This document shows positions 1-9,777 of a stretch of 57,093 bases of DNA, piece after piece. Source of the stretch: Spirulinaceae cyanobacterium SM2_1_0 (GTDB taxonomy: Bacteria; Cyanobacteriota; Cyanobacteriia; Cyanobacteriales; Spirulinaceae). Below the pieces are notes generated by a model that had not been told where the DNA came from, did not search any database, and was given only the letters and a program-made list of their open reading frames with translations. Made by a program: the position numbers and the translations under genes. The stretch is from positions 1 through 57,093 of the forward strand of contig JAAUTY010000026.1 of the NCBI GenBank assembly GCA_012031265.1, read 5' to 3'. Numbering within the stretch: position 1 is the first letter of the stretch; each line of letters starts with the position of its first letter.

Positions 1-339
1 ACGGTCTCGACCACAGGAAACTTTGCTTTTGGCATTATTGCCAATGCTGGCAACGGCACGCTCAACGACGCGACGATTTCTGGCAATACGGTCTCGCAGG
101 CAGGGCAGCATAGCGTCTCGATCTTTGTTATTGCAGGCGGCAATCTTTGTGTTGCGGAGTTTAGCGGCAATGTCAGCCTGAACCCAGGTGTTTTTAATGT
201 CGGTAGCAATGATTTGAACTTTAATATTGCTCCCGGCGGGACGGTAGATTTTGTGGGCTTTGCGAATGTAACGGTCAACAATCCTGGCTTCGATGTCTTC
301 GGGGGTGTACCGACAGGGACGCCGGGGGCTTGTCCGTAG
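1..339 (+). CDS. C-terminal part of a beta-helix repeat surface protein (5' end outside window)
   Basis: An open frame runs from the first base to a TAG at 337-339 with no start inside the window, so only the last 112 residues are seen. The translation is rich in G, N, T, V and S, with short strand-turn repeats such as GTLNDATISGNTVS and FSGNVSLNPG, ending in GTPGACP. This pattern is typical of right-handed parallel beta-helix proteins (polymorphic outer-membrane or adhesin-like) that are secreted or surface exposed. No enzymatic motif is visible. The exact family cannot be set from the C-terminus alone. Confidence 0.6.
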   Translation, partial: TVSTTGNFAFGIIANAGNGTLNDATISGNTVSQAGQHSVSIFVIAGGNLCVAEFSGNVSLNPGVFNVGSNDLNFNIAPGGTVDFVGFANVTVNNPGFDVFGGVPTGTPGACP

Positions 340-664
340 CTGGGGCTGCCCCTTGACCAAGCTTGCGAGCAGTTGCAGCAGAAGCATGACCGACTGGGTT
401 GAAATTTCGCCCACTGACCCGGATTGCACTGGGACTGTTCAGATTCATCGCGTGCTGCGGGCTACCCAGGCGCGGTTGCAGGAGCGATCGCCTGAAACGG
501 CGAATGGGTGGAAAATTACGGTGATTTGCGGCTGATCGCCTTCTGCCCAAGCCCGCCTCGCCGACGAACATTGCTCATCGAACGCTGGGGCGATCGCGCC
601 TGTCCAGTCGCCACAGTAGAATGTTGAGGTTATTCTTAACCTCTGAACCTAACTGCTGCCCGCC
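340..664. other. Intergenic stretch before purB
   Basis: No convincing gene. A 49-codon frame beginning ATG at 386 (MTDWVEISPTDPD...) is open to 535 but has no recognisable family or clear ribosome-binding site. One HIP1 octamer lies near 484. No terminator or promoter could be defended. Confidence 0.4.
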
Positions 665-1960
665 GTGATTGAGCGCTACACCTTGCCCGCGATGGGCGAA
701 ATCTGGACCGACCGCTACAAATTCAAAACCTGGCTGCAAGTCGAAATTGCGGTCTGCGAAGCGCAAGCCGAGCTGGGCTACATTCCAGCGGCGGCTGTCG
801 AGGAGATCAAGGCGAAGGCGAACTTCGACCCGGCGCGCATCCTCGAGATTGAGGCTGAGGTGCGCCACGATGTCATCGCGTTTTTGACCAATGTGAATGA
901 GTACGTCGGCGATGCCGGTCGCTACATTCACCTCGGCATGACCAGCTCTGATGTCCTGGATACGGCGCTGGCACTACAGATGGTGGCTAGCTTGGATTTG
1001 CTGCTGGAGTCGCTGGAAGAGCTGGTGCAGGCAATTCGTTATCAAGCGCAGCAGCATCGTTATACGGTCATGGTCGGGCGATCGCACGGCATTCATGCGG
1101 AACCGATCACCTTTGGCTTCAAGCTGGCTGGCTGGCTGGCAGAAGTGCTGCGCCACCGCGAGCGCTTAAACCAATTGCGTCAATCAGTGGCGGTGGGGCA
1201 GATTTCCGGCGCGGTCGGAACCTATGCCAATATCGAGCCGCGCGTGGAGACGTTGACCTGTCAGAAGCTGGGACTCGACCCGGATACGGCGTCTACGCAG
1301 ATTGTGTCGCGCGATCGCCATGCCGATTTCATCCAACACCTCGCCCTCCTCGCCGCCAGCCTCGAACGCTTCGCCGTCGAGATCCGCAACCTCCAGCGCA
1401 CCGATGTGCTAGAAGTTGAAGAGTTTTTTGCCAAAGGGCAGAAGGGTTCCTCGGCGATGCCCCACAAGCGTAATCCGATCCGCTCGGAGCGGATCAGCGG
1501 CATCGCGCGCATCATTCGCGGTCATGCTGTGGCTGCCCTGGAAAATGTCGCCCTCTGGCACGAGCGCGACATCTCGCACAGTTCGGTTGAGCGCGTGATC
1601 CTCCCGGATAGCTGCACGCTGACCCATTTCATACTCCACGAAACCACGAGCCTGATCAAAAATTTGCTCGTCTACCCGGAGAATATGCAGCGCAATATGA
1701 ATGTCTACGGCGGCGTCATCTTCAGCCAGCGGCTGCTGCTGGCGCTGGTGGAGAAGGGCTTGAACCGCGAAGATGCCTACAAGGTCGTGCAAACCAATGC
1801 TCACCAAGCCTGGAATCAGCCGGACGGTGATTTTCGCGCTCTTGTCAGTCAAGACACGGCGGTGCAAAAGTACCTCAGCGCCGAGGAGATCGCCACCTGC
1901 TTTGACCCGCAACAGCACCTCCGCCACCTAGATGAGGTCTTTCAGCGCCTCTGTATCTGA
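665..1960 (+). CDS. purB: Adenylosuccinate lyase
   Basis: Catalyses two fumarate-releasing steps of purine synthesis: SAICAR to AICAR, and adenylosuccinate to AMP. It is a cytosolic homotetramer in the fumarase/aspartase superfamily. The 431-residue length is normal. The N-terminus (MIERYTLPAMGEIW) is the usual PurB start, here read from GTG. HLGMTSSDVLDTALALQ, GRSHGIHAEP and the superfamily signature SSAMPHKRNP (about residues 261-270) are all present, as is the RNLQRTDVLEVEEFF segment. The gene stands alone, followed by a short inverted repeat made from heptamer-like sequence (GAGTTC...GAACTC, about 1967-1987). Confidence 0.95.
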   Translation: MIERYTLPAMGEIWTDRYKFKTWLQVEIAVCEAQAELGYIPAAAVEEIKAKANFDPARILEIEAEVRHDVIAFLTNVNEYVGDAGRYIHLGMTSSDVLDTALALQMVASLDLLLESLEELVQAIRYQAQQHRYTVMVGRSHGIHAEPITFGFKLAGWLAEVLRHRERLNQLRQSVAVGQISGAVGTYANIEPRVETLTCQKLGLDPDTASTQIVSRDRHADFIQHLALLAASLERFAVEIRNLQRTDVLEVEEFFAKGQKGSSAMPHKRNPIRSERISGIARIIRGHAVAALENVALWHERDISHSSVERVILPDSCTLTHFILHETTSLIKNLLVYPENMQRNMNVYGGVIFSQRLLLALVEKGLNREDAYKVVQTNAHQAWNQPDGDFRALVSQDTAVQKYLSAEEIATCFDPQQHLRHLDEVFQRLCI

Positions 1961-2032
1961 AGTTACGAGTTCTGGGATTTTGAACTCTTAACGATTCGTG
2001 CCGCATATTCGCAATCCCCTGAGGCCGGACGA

Positions 2033-2149
2033 ATGGTTACAGCCGCAATCGAGACCAAACCCTACACTGAACAGGAATACCTCGATCTCGAGCTCCAGTC
2101 GGAAGCGTGGCACGAGGATCGTGATGGCGCGAGCGAGGGGAAGTCTTAA
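2033..2149 (+). pseudogene. Truncated Uma2-family (DUF820) relic
   Basis: The ATG at 2033 opens a 38-codon frame, MVTAAIETKPYTEQEYLDLE and then a segment ending [13 protein letters not shown]. This closely resembles the first 35 or so residues of cyanobacterial Uma2-family PD-(D/E)XK proteins, in which the N-terminal tyrosine-rich helix is followed by an ...HEYRDG...-type strand. Full members have roughly 180-200 residues, so the nuclease core is missing. The frame ends inside the 3' end of the convergent histidine kinase gene (4-bp overlap). Uma2 genes are abundant and decay often in cyanobacteria. This is probably a non-functional remnant. Confidence 0.55.
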
Positions 2150-4932
2150 GTCTGCATCAACTCCCCAGACTGTTCAGGCTGTGCCATTTCAATCAACTTC
2201 AAGATCGCTTCGTCTTCAAATTCATTGGCAAACTTAGTCACGCGCGCCGTGAAGGCCGTATAGCGCGGCTCCAGTTGCCGGAGGCGTTCGGCCTCTTTCT
2301 TAACGCCATCGATATCGCCAATCTGGGCTAATCGCTCTAGTGTTGCCAGCTCGGCGGCGGATGGTATTGCCATCTTGCTGTCGGTCGCCCCATTGGCTTT
2401 CCCCTGAGCTGATGCCACTGTTGCCTCATCATAGACCCATTCCAAGGATAAATGCTTTTCTAAACACTGGAGCAGGACGCTGAAATCGAGCGGCTTCGTG
2501 AGAAAGTCATCGCAACCGGCTTCGAGGCTGCTGGCGCGATCGCGACCGAGGATACTGGCGCTGAAGGCGATCATCGGCGTGTCTCGAAACGATGCCGACT
2601 GCCGTAGCTGGCGTGTGAACTCGATGCCATCGAGACCGGGCATAATCAGATCGGTCAAGATCAGGTCGGGCTGAAACTCGTTAGCCATTAGCAGCCCACG
2701 GTTGCCATCTTCAGCCGTAAGACAGAGGAAGCCGAGCGGCTCCAGGGCAGCCGCGAGAATCGTGCAGTTGACCTGACTGTCATCGACGATCAGTAATTTG
2801 CGGCGGTGACCTCGATAGCCAGTAATGCGATCGCGATCGCCGATTACAGACTGTTGCTGCGATTCCGTCAGCGGCAACGTCAGCTCAAAGAAGAAGGTAC
2901 TCTTCTCTCCCAGAACACTCTCAACCTCGATCTCACTGTTCATCATCTGGATGATCTGCTGACTGATCGCCAGTCCCAAGCCAGTGCCTTGCGCTTTTTG
3001 ACTGCTGGAGCCAGTCTGCTCAAAAGGCAAAAAGATAAGCTTCAATTGGTCAGCAGGGATGCCCACACCGGTATCCGCCACGGCGAAGCGAAACCTGGCA
3101 ACAGGTGGCGATGTGTCAGCAGTAGCGTCGAGAAGTTGCACAGTGAACTCCACCTTGCCAGCCTCAGTAAACTTGATGGCATTGCCAAGCAAATTCAGGA
3201 GTACTTGCCGTAGCCGCTTTTCGTCAACGCTGACACTGGTATCGATCGGCAGATCGAGCTGCGCGACCAAGTTGACATCCTTCTGCTCGGCGCGCACGCG
3301 CGCCATCGCCACCACCCCATCGAGGAAAGAGGGCAAGTTCACGTTGCTGGGATAAAGCTCCATCTTGCGGGCCTCGATCTTGGACAAGTCGAGGATGTCG
3401 TTGATCAGGTTGAGGAGATGGGTGCCACATTGATGGATGACACTGACGCCTTGGCGATAGTAGTCGGGATCGGGCGCTCGCTCCATCAGTTGGGCATAGC
3501 CGAGAATGCCATTCAGGGGTGTGCGGAGTTCGTGGCTCATGCTGGCTAGAAAGTCACTTTTGGCTTGGTTGGCTGCGTCCGCGGCTTGTTTTGCCAACTG
3601 TAATGCTTGCGTGCGTTCCTTGACCTTGCCTTCGAGGTTTTTGGAGTAGTCCAGCAGTTGTGCATTCGCTAGGGCGAGTTGTTGGTTGGCGTCAGTGAGT
3701 TCCTGCTGTTTGTGAGCGTTGGTCGTGGCGATCGCGCTGAGCCAGAGCGCGGTCAGCGGTGATACGATCGGAATCACCCAACCGGTGAGAAACGCCAAAT
3801 AAGCACTGCCAATCAGCAAAACCGTGAAACCAGCCGTACTCCACAAGGCATTGCCGCCGGGTAGTTTGCGTCGCGGCTGAGTCCCCAGCTCAATCAAAAT
3901 CCAAATCCCAACACTGCCGCAGCCCGTCCAGAGCGCAATCCAGAGCGCTTGCGCGGAGCGCGGCCAACCGTGCAGCATCAGGCGTCCCTCCAGCGCGCCC
4001 CGCAGGATCTGGCTGGCAATGTTGGCATGAACGACGACACCGGGCGTCAGTTGGTTGGCGGCAAACCAGTTTGTGCTGTAGGGTGTGGCGAGAAAATCAT
4101 TGGTGCTGGAGGCGACGGAGCCAATCAGCACAATGCGTTTACGCATCAGATCGGCTGGAATCTTGCCTGCTCGCACATCTCGCAGCGTGATCGTGGGGAA
4201 AATCTCCGTCGAGCCGCGCCAGTTGAGGAGGATCTGGTAACCGCCGAGGGCGCGATCGCGATAACCCGCCTCCCCGGATCTGAGGGGTGTAAAAACAGCT
4301 TTGCCCAGTTGCAAGATCCGCTTTTCAGCATCGATCGTCTCGAGGGCGAGGTCACGCTCAGCCAGGTAGGCGAGGGCGGTTCGCGTCGCCAGCCCGAGTT
4401 TAACCGCGTTGTCTGCTTGACTATCTTCGACGGAGAGGAGGGCGCGGCGGATTTTGCGATCACCATCCACCGCCAGATCCGCGAGACCCACTTGGTCGCG
4501 TTCCGCGAGTACAGGCGGCGGCTCCACGCGATCCACCGTGGTGATGCGCTCAATGCCAAAGAGATTAGGGGTGGTGCGAAAAATCTCGAGCAGTTCCTCG
4601 TGACCTGGTTCTTCAGGCAGATTCCGGTAAATATCAAGACCAATGGCGCTCGGTTCCTGAGCACGAATCTGAGCGATCGCCTCCGCCAAGACACGATCCG
4701 GGATCGGCCAATCACCCGCCTGTTTAATATCGACCTCATCGATCGTGACAATCACGACCTCCGTTTCGACGGCCGCTCGGGGTCGCCACTGGACAAAGAG
4801 ATCGCGCAGTCGCCATTCCAGCAGGTCGAAGAACCCGACCAGATGCGCCGCTGTGACACCCACCGAAACGCTAGCGGCAATCATCAGGAGCAGCGGGTAG
4901 CGTTTGATCTGCGCTTTGAGGTTTAGCGTCAT
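2146..4932 (-). CDS. CHASE2-domain hybrid sensor histidine kinase
   Basis: A 928-residue membrane sensor. The N-terminal helix (about 12-35) and three hydrophobic segments at about 330-405 flank an extracytoplasmic CHASE2 sensor (about 40-320, with [13 protein letters not shown] and ...[22 protein letters not shown]). A coiled coil (about 410-455) leads to HisKA with H-box His467 ([11 protein letters not shown]), then HATPase_c with N-box [13 protein letters not shown] and G-boxes VADTGVGI and [10 protein letters not shown] receiver follows with phospho-acceptor Asp761 ([13 protein letters not shown]). A short C-terminal helical region (about 865-928) may be a phosphotransfer-like or dimer module. 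The ligand is unknown. The gene sits next to a DUF928 gene on the same strand, a pairing seen repeatedly in cyanobacteria. Confidence 0.93.
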   Translation of the reverse strand: MTLNLKAQIKRYPLLLMIAASVSVGVTAAHLVGFFDLLEWRLRDLFVQWRPRAAVETEVVIVTIDEVDIKQAGDWPIPDRVLAEAIAQIRAQEPSAIGLDIYRNLPEEPGHEELLEIFRTTPNLFGIERITTVDRVEPPPVLAERDQVGLADLAVDGDRKIRRALLSVEDSQADNAVKLGLATRTALAYLAERDLALETIDAEKRILQLGKAVFTPLRSGEAGYRDRALGGYQILLNWRGSTEIFPTITLRDVRAGKIPADLMRKRIVLIGSVASSTNDFLATPYSTNWFAANQLTPGVVVHANIASQILRGALEGRLMLHGWPRSAQALWIALWTGCGSVGIWILIELGTQPRRKLPGGNALWSTAGFTVLLIGSAYLAFLTGWVIPIVSPLTALWLSAIATTNAHKQQELTDANQQLALANAQLLDYSKNLEGKVKERTQALQLAKQAADAANQAKSDFLASMSHELRTPLNGILGYAQLMERAPDPDYYRQGVSVIHQCGTHLLNLINDILDLSKIEARKMELYPSNVNLPSFLDGVVAMARVRAEQKDVNLVAQLDLPIDTSVSVDEKRLRQVLLNLLGNAIKFTEAGKVEFTVQLLDATADTSPPVARFRFAVADTGVGIPADQLKLIFLPFEQTGSSSQKAQGTGLGLAISQQIIQMMNSEIEVESVLGEKSTFFFELTLPLTESQQQSVIGDRDRITGYRGHRRKLLIVDDSQVNCTILAAALEPLGFLCLTAEDGNRGLLMANEFQPDLILTDLIMPGLDGIEFTRQLRQSASFRDTPMIAFSASILGRDRASSLEAGCDDFLTKPLDFSVLLQCLEKHLSLEWVYDEATVASAQGKANGATDSKMAIPSAAELATLERLAQIGDIDGVKKEAERLRQLEPRYTAFTARVTKFANEFEDEAILKLIEMAQPEQSGELMQT

Positions 4933-5116
4933 AACAGATTAGAAGCTGGCTGGAAGGGACGCGCAACGTACATCAGCACCCCCACTGACTGCGACTCAAC
5001 TCGGTGGTATACGAGCCAACGTTAACATTAGCTCTTTCGCCAGACAGCAGCAGCAAGCCAACTGCTGAACTGCTGACTACTGCTATCTACCAGAATCAGC
5101 CAATCGCAAGCGATAC

Positions 5117-5968
5117 CTATTCAACAATACCAATCAGCTCCGCCGCCGCTAATTGCGACAACTCCACCGACCCTAACAACTGCGTCCACGCGGCGACAAA
5201 ATTGGCATTGGTCGGTTCGTCCATTTGCAGGTCAACGAGGATGGCAGCGCAATCGTACCAAACCCCGTTCGTCGCCAGAATCTCTGACTGCTGCAAGGGG
5301 GATTGTCCTGCCAAAGCGTGTGCCAGCTCAGAGCTGGGGTCAATCCGCCGCACCCAACCCTCGACGAAGGGAGTGTTGGGGGAGAGTTGACTATCGAGCT
5401 TCAGCGCAAAAATCCACTGGTAGTCCTGGTCGAGCGCTAGCGTGGGTGCGCTCTCAGGCAGCTTGAGCGCGACGATACCGGCCTCACCGGATACAGGGAT
5501 GATCATCTGATAGTGCAGATTGCCTGCCTCGTCCTTGAGGCTGAAGACGGCTTGCCGCGCCGGCGAGGCTGGCAGATATACCAAGATGGTCGGGCGATCG
5601 CTCAGTGTGGTGCCATGGAAGCTGGCGGGCAACAGGGCCAGCATTGAGACCTGCTGGTCGCTGAGCGTGTAGGAACTAGGTGAGTGGGTGCGGCTACCAC
5701 CCGCCGTTGTCTGCGTCGGTGTGCCGTCGTCCGTCGGTGGGGCAAAGGTGCTGCGAGAGCCGCCACTGGTGGTTTGGTCGGGTGTGCCATCACCAACAGG
5801 GGGAATGAACGTGTTGCGAGAGCCGCCACTGGTGGTTTGGTCGGGTGTGCCATCATCATCAGGGGGAATGAAAGTAGCGGCTTGACTGGCAGCAGGTAGT
5901 AGCGAGAGGATGCCACTCAGGCATAGCGACAGTCCGACTGTTTTAAATATCAATTTTTTAGTCTCCAC
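5117..5968 (-). CDS. DUF928 exported protein with three 21-residue repeats
   Basis: A 283-residue protein with a clear signal peptide (METKKLIFKTVGLSL... cleaved near SQA-A30). I prefer the GTG at 5968, which is preceded by AGAGG; another in-frame GTG lies at 5998. Residues 32-94 are three near-identical 21-residue repeats (TF[IA]PPxxDGTPxQTT[SA]GGSR), encoded by 63-bp tandem DNA repeats. The rest (about 105-283) matches the DUF928 fold as I recall it (LSDRPTILVYLPAS, FSLKDEAGNLHY, LDQDYQWIFAL, WYDCAAIL). DUF928 has no known function. In cyanobacteria it recurs with CHASE2 proteins and TPS-CHAT exoproteins, and both occur in this window. Confidence 0.85.
   Translation of the reverse strand: METKKLIFKTVGLSLCLSGILSLLPAASQAATFIPPDDDGTPDQTTSGGSRNTFIPPVGDGTPDQTTSGGSRSTFAPPTDDGTPTQTTAGGSRTHSPSSYTLSDQQVSMLALLPASFHGTTLSDRPTILVYLPASPARQAVFSLKDEAGNLHYQMIIPVSGEAGIVALKLPESAPTLALDQDYQWIFALKLDSQLSPNTPFVEGWVRRIDPSSELAHALAGQSPLQQSEILATNGVWYDCAAILVDLQMDEPTNANFVAAWTQLLGSVELSQLAAAELIGIVE
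5687..5875 (-). repeat. 63-bp tandem repeat, three copies, inside the DUF928 gene
   Basis: Three in-frame 63-bp units encode TFIPPDDDGTPDQTTSGGSRN and two variants (VGDG and TDDG). The first two are almost identical at the DNA level, which suggests recent slippage or unequal recombination. The repeats lie between the signal peptide and the folded domain, like a flexible Pro/Gly/Thr linker. Confidence 0.85.
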
Positions 5969-6624
5969 GATTTGACCTCTGGGGCTGAGTGGTTGCACAA
6001 CATCAATGTCAATCAGTCAAATGTCAATAAGTCATCGACCATAAAGCGCAGAGTGAGAACTAAAAACACCCAAGCAGAACTGTTGTGTGAATAGCTCTAC
6101 TAAAAATAATACTGTGACTCACAGTCGATGACTACCTCCGGAAATTACGGACATTCATTTTGAAAAAGGTGGTGGCGTGCTCCGGAATACATTGACTAGG
6201 AGTCTCGAAGGTTGCTCCTGTCAGTTTTTATCTGGGTTTTGGCTGGAGGGCAAGTTAAAGTTACGATCACCATTGCACTCTACACTTATTTTTAGTTTCG
6301 TCATATTTTCAACAGTTTTTTTATCGATGCTCAAGTTGGAATTGCTGGCGATCGCCACGCTATCGTCTGGGTGCATCCCAAACTCAAATGTTCTGTTGCA
6401 ATCCAGGGTAAATTTCGCCAACGCAACCAGCTTCCTGCCCGTGAGGGTAAGACAAGGTATCGCCTGCGTTGCGGCCGGCAGCCAAGATGGCGATGGCTGC
6501 CCACTTCACCAGCGTTGCTGCGAGGCTATCTGATCAGCCAGCCTGATTTGATGTGCGCTGAGTAGCAAAACTTCATAAAATTTAATGGTGTTTAACATTC
6601 TGTTGATCCGGCTAAGAGAGGATT
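5969..6624. other. AT-richer spacer between the divergent DUF928 and pentapeptide genes
   Basis: This 656-bp stretch is visibly richer in A/T than its neighbours. Open frames exist (+ strand 6177-6533, - strand 6221-6421) but neither gives a recognisable protein. The minus-strand one (66 residues, MAKFTLDCNRTFEFGMHPDD...) has plausible composition but no family or ribosome-binding site that I can defend. It should hold the promoters of both flanking genes; none could be fixed by eye. Confidence 0.4.
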
Positions 6625-7119
6625 ATGAAAACTGCCATCCGCCTGCTGCTTGGTGCCTGCCTACTGGTTTTGAGTTGTTGGGCCGATCCGGCGATCGCGG
6701 CAAGCTCCGGTGCGATCCGTGCCTATGACGATGTTGTGATCACCGATAAAAGCTTTGCGGGCCAAAACCTGCAACAAGCTGAGTTCGCCTACGATAACCT
6801 CAGTGATGCCGACTTCCATGATGCTGATCTCCGGGGGGCTGTGTTCAACACCTGCGGTCTCGAAAACGCCAATCTGCGTGGCATTGATTTCAGCGATGGG
6901 ATCGCCTATCTGACGCGCTTTCAGGGGGCTGACCTGAGTGATGCGGTGTTGACTGAAGCGGTGATGCTGCGCTCGACCTTCGAGGATGCCAAAATTGATG
7001 GAGCTGATTTCAGTTTCGCGGTTCTCGACCGCTTGCAAGCCAAACTTCTCTGCGATCGCGCTACCGGCACTAACTCGCAGACGGGTATCGCCACCCGCGA
7101 ATCTCTCGGCTGTTCCTAG
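6625..7119 (+). CDS. Exported pentapeptide-repeat protein, probably thylakoid lumen
   Basis: The 164-residue product begins with a signal peptide (MKTAIRLLLGACLLVLSCWA, then AIA before residue 27). Its core is a run of A(D/N)LxX-type pentapeptides at about 48-135 (FAGQNLQQAEFAYDNLSDAD, FHDADLRGAVF, ENANLRGIDF, ADLSDAVL, AKIDGADFSFAVL), which form a right-handed quadrilateral beta-helix. It ends in LLCDRATGTNSQTG...ESLGCS, with two conserved-looking cysteines. The size and layout match cyanobacterial and plant thylakoid-lumen pentapeptide proteins. The function is unknown and the location is inferred. The purine-rich AAGAGAGGAT just before ATG is a good ribosome-binding site. Confidence 0.85.
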   Translation: MKTAIRLLLGACLLVLSCWADPAIAASSGAIRAYDDVVITDKSFAGQNLQQAEFAYDNLSDADFHDADLRGAVFNTCGLENANLRGIDFSDGIAYLTRFQGADLSDAVLTEAVMLRSTFEDAKIDGADFSFAVLDRLQAKLLCDRATGTNSQTGIATRESLGCS

Positions 7120-7238
7120 CATGGTGTGCGTATGGCTGACTCGTGCTCGCGTATGGCACTGGGCAGCTCACTGGTGTTTTCAGCCTCAGGGTTGGCATTG
7201 GTGATGGTTGCAAACCGCTAAAATTGCGTGCTGATGAA

Positions 7239-8132
7239 TTACGAGCCGCGAACCGCGATCGCCGCGCCGCCGATAATCGTGAGACAGGCGATCGCCAGCC
7301 GCCAACTCGGTGCCGCCAGACCGACGAGCACGAGCAGCAGGGTTGAGAGCAGCGGCGCGGCATAAGCGAGCGTGCCCAGCAGCCGTATATCGCCGTGTTT
7401 CACGCCGTAGTCCCAGGTAAAAAAGGCGAGACCTACCGGCCCTAGTCCCAGGCCGAGGACAGCGAACCAAGCCGCACCCACCGGCCAAACGGTGACTTCC
7501 CAGAGCCAATGGCACAGCCAGGCGAGCAGCGCTGTCACGCCACAGAAGCCGCCAACGCTCGCAGTGGGGACGGCTCCGTAGCGGCGCGAGAGCACTGAAT
7601 AGCTCGACCAGGTGAGGGCGCAGATGAGGGCGGCGAGGTAGCCGAGGGCGTAGCGCGCCTCGAACCACGTCGTTTCTCCAGCGGTGACCAAGAGGGCCGC
7701 ACCGCCAAAGCCCGCGATCGCCCCGATCCCGTGCGACCAGCGCCATCGCTCGCCGGGGAGGAATGCGGACAACAATACGATCAGCAGCGGCCAGAGATAA
7801 GCAATCAGACTCGCTTGGGCCACCGGGGCGTGCTGGAGCGCGAGGAAGTAGAAGTAATGGTAGCCGAATAATCCGCCCACGCCGAGCAACCACACGCGCC
7901 CGGGCAGTCGCAACGTTTGCAAGGGTGAGTGGTCGGAGCGCCAGCCGACGCTCAGGCTAGCCATGAAAGCAATGCTGAAGGCGATCGCTGTGAGCTGGAA
8001 AGGCGGGATGGAGCCACTCCAGGCGGTGAGCGGCGCGAGTGTTGCCCACATCAGCACGGCGGTGAAGCCGATCAGCGTCGGCGATCGCCACCAGGGCGAT
8101 CGCCAGGTTTCTGACGACCTAGAGTTCATCAA
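7239..8132 (-). CDS. EamA/DMT-family exporter, YddG-like
   Basis: A 297-residue inner-membrane protein with ten hydrophobic segments in two EamA halves. The first half contains HAPVAQASLIAYLWPLLIVL, a signature of YddG-type drug/metabolite transporters that export aromatic amino acids. The second half contains CALTWSSYSVLSRRYG and WDYGVKHGDIRLLGTLAYAAP. The ATG at 8132 lies inside the last codons of the upstream DUF6930-like gene (14-bp overlap), so the two are co-transcribed and probably translationally coupled. The substrate is inferred only from family resemblance. Confidence 0.88.
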   Translation of the reverse strand: MMNSRSSETWRSPWWRSPTLIGFTAVLMWATLAPLTAWSGSIPPFQLTAIAFSIAFMASLSVGWRSDHSPLQTLRLPGRVWLLGVGGLFGYHYFYFLALQHAPVAQASLIAYLWPLLIVLLSAFLPGERWRWSHGIGAIAGFGGAALLVTAGETTWFEARYALGYLAALICALTWSSYSVLSRRYGAVPTASVGGFCGVTALLAWLCHWLWEVTVWPVGAAWFAVLGLGLGPVGLAFFTWDYGVKHGDIRLLGTLAYAAPLLSTLLLVLVGLAAPSWRLAIACLTIIGGAAIAVRGS

Positions 8133-9777
8133 AGGCGAACTGCGGCATCAGTTGCAGGGTGCCCAAACCCAAGGTCTTTTCATCAAAGGCGGGGGCTTCG
8201 AACAGGGCGAGCATATCGCGGAGGCGGGGATTGCCGCGATGCGTGCCGGTCAGACCCATGGCGACGATCAAGCCGCAATAACCTTTGGTCTTGCGGAGGC
8301 GGCGCTCCCACTGCTTGCGGGCTTGTACATGAGTCGGGTCATCGCCGAGAAATTCACCGAAGAGATAGAGTTGACCCTGACCGGTTCGCAACAGGCCGAG
8401 ATCGTAGATTTGACCGGCGATCGCATCTTCACCGGGATTGAAGCCAACGCCGTGCAGGCCGCCTTCGGATTCGAGGCGAGCGATCAGATCCTTGGCCTTC
8501 GGGCGCGAGGTCTGGATCATCACCACCGGCAGCCCCTCGCCCGCTGGGGAAATATCCATATTCTGCACACACTTACCCGGCTGCGCGCAAAGCATCTCGA
8601 CCGCATCCCAGGGCAAGAAGCCCAAGCTCAAAAACGAGTTTTCGGGCACGAGGTCATCGCCGATCGCCGGGATGCCATCCAAAAATTCGGTCAGACTGCT
8701 CACCTCGTCGGCGTCCTGAGTGGCGATCGCCGCCATCTCGTAGAGTTCGGTCGCGAGATCCGGGAGGGTCGCCACCTCAATCTCTAAAGTTTCAGCCTCA
8801 GTGGTGATCGCGGCCGGGAGTGTGATCGGATAGCGATCGCGCAAGGCAGGGAAGCTATCGAGATCAAGGTCAGCCCCATGCGCCTGGAAAAACTGTAGCA
8901 AGGCTTGCAGCGCCGTGAAGACAACCAGTGCCTCTTCCTCATCCAGGGCGGGTCGGATGCCCTCGAGCGGGTGAACACTCCCGAAGACGGGTTCGACATC
9001 GTCCCAAGTCAGCAGCGACTCGCGCTCGCCTGTAAATTCCTCATCTTCGTCGGGCGACTCAAAATTCAGAAACCAGCAATCCTGGGCGAGAAAGGCCTGT
9101 TCGAGCTGTTCCAGATTGTCTTCGCGGACAATCGTGCTGCGAAAGCGCTGAAACGAATCCAGCGAACGATAGAGCAAAACGCCAAACTCTTTGCCCAGCA
9201 TCCCCATCAACGAGACATAGAGCGTCTCAACATCCCAACGGTTGATCTGGATGGCAAAAATTTGGTGATCACCGAGATCGACCCACGGCTCGGCCTGCCA
9301 AATCGCAGCAGCGGTAGCCTGTAACAACTCCTGGTGTAGCTCGGAGAGCTGGGGCAAGCGCGGGCGGCTGAGGGTATCAAAACTGTGGAATAGCTCGTCA
9401 ATAATCGGCAGATCCGGGACGTAATCGACCGCAATGTCCAAATCCTGAAGCGCACCGCGGAGGAAAAACTGAATCTCGCGATCACTGACAACAATTTTTT
9501 GTGGACGGGCCGGCTTGCCGGGGCTATTCGGTGCTTCGATCGCCCGGATCAGCGAGCGCACCATCGCCTCCAAGCCCACATCGGGGGAGACCACATCCAT
9601 GACCCGCACAATGCCCTCGGTGCCATCCACCCAGAGGATACATTCGCTGTCCTCAGCCTCAGAGTCGGGGCTTACCGTCACGCCCGATAGCAACCGGCGA
9701 TCACCCTCCCAAGTACTAAACGGAACCTGCGGAATGCGCTGCAACCGACGCAGGGTGTTTGCGGGCAAATGTGTCAT
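8119..9777 (-). CDS. DUF6930-like cyanobacterial protein
   Basis: A cytosolic 552-residue protein with no signal or membrane segment. I start it at ATG 9777 (MTHLPANTLRRLQRIPQVP), because the longer frame to 9822 adds residues of no family character. The region LWVDGTEGIVRVMDVVSPD... and RPQKIVVSDREIQFFLRGAL...YVPDLPIIDELF resembles, from memory, the repeated DUF6930 module. The middle is acidic (FESPDEDEEFTGERESL). No catalytic motif is visible. It forms an overlapping pair with the exporter downstream. Confidence that it is a real gene is high; the DUF name is tentative. Confidence 0.7.
   Translation of the reverse strand: MTHLPANTLRRLQRIPQVPFSTWEGDRRLLSGVTVSPDSEAEDSECILWVDGTEGIVRVMDVVSPDVGLEAMVRSLIRAIEAPNSPGKPARPQKIVVSDREIQFFLRGALQDLDIAVDYVPDLPIIDELFHSFDTLSRPRLPQLSELHQELLQATAAAIWQAEPWVDLGDHQIFAIQINRWDVETLYVSLMGMLGKEFGVLLYRSLDSFQRFRSTIVREDNLEQLEQAFLAQDCWFLNFESPDEDEEFTGERESLLTWDDVEPVFGSVHPLEGIRPALDEEEALVVFTALQALLQFFQAHGADLDLDSFPALRDRYPITLPAAITTEAETLEIEVATLPDLATELYEMAAIATQDADEVSSLTEFLDGIPAIGDDLVPENSFLSLGFLPWDAVEMLCAQPGKCVQNMDISPAGEGLPVVMIQTSRPKAKDLIARLESEGGLHGVGFNPGEDAIAGQIYDLGLLRTGQGQLYLFGEFLGDDPTHVQARKQWERRLRKTKGYCGLIVAMGLTGTHRGNPRLRDMLALFEAPAFDEKTLGLGTLQLMPQFAFDEL

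Noticed and set aside
3949-4926. 325-codon plus-strand frame inside the CHASE2 kinase gene
   Set aside because: A shadow of the minus-strand kinase, whose domains and motifs are complete.
6177-6533. 118-codon plus-strand frame in the AT-rich spacer
   Set aside because: No recognisable protein, Cys/Ser-rich noise-like composition, and a competing frame on the other strand.
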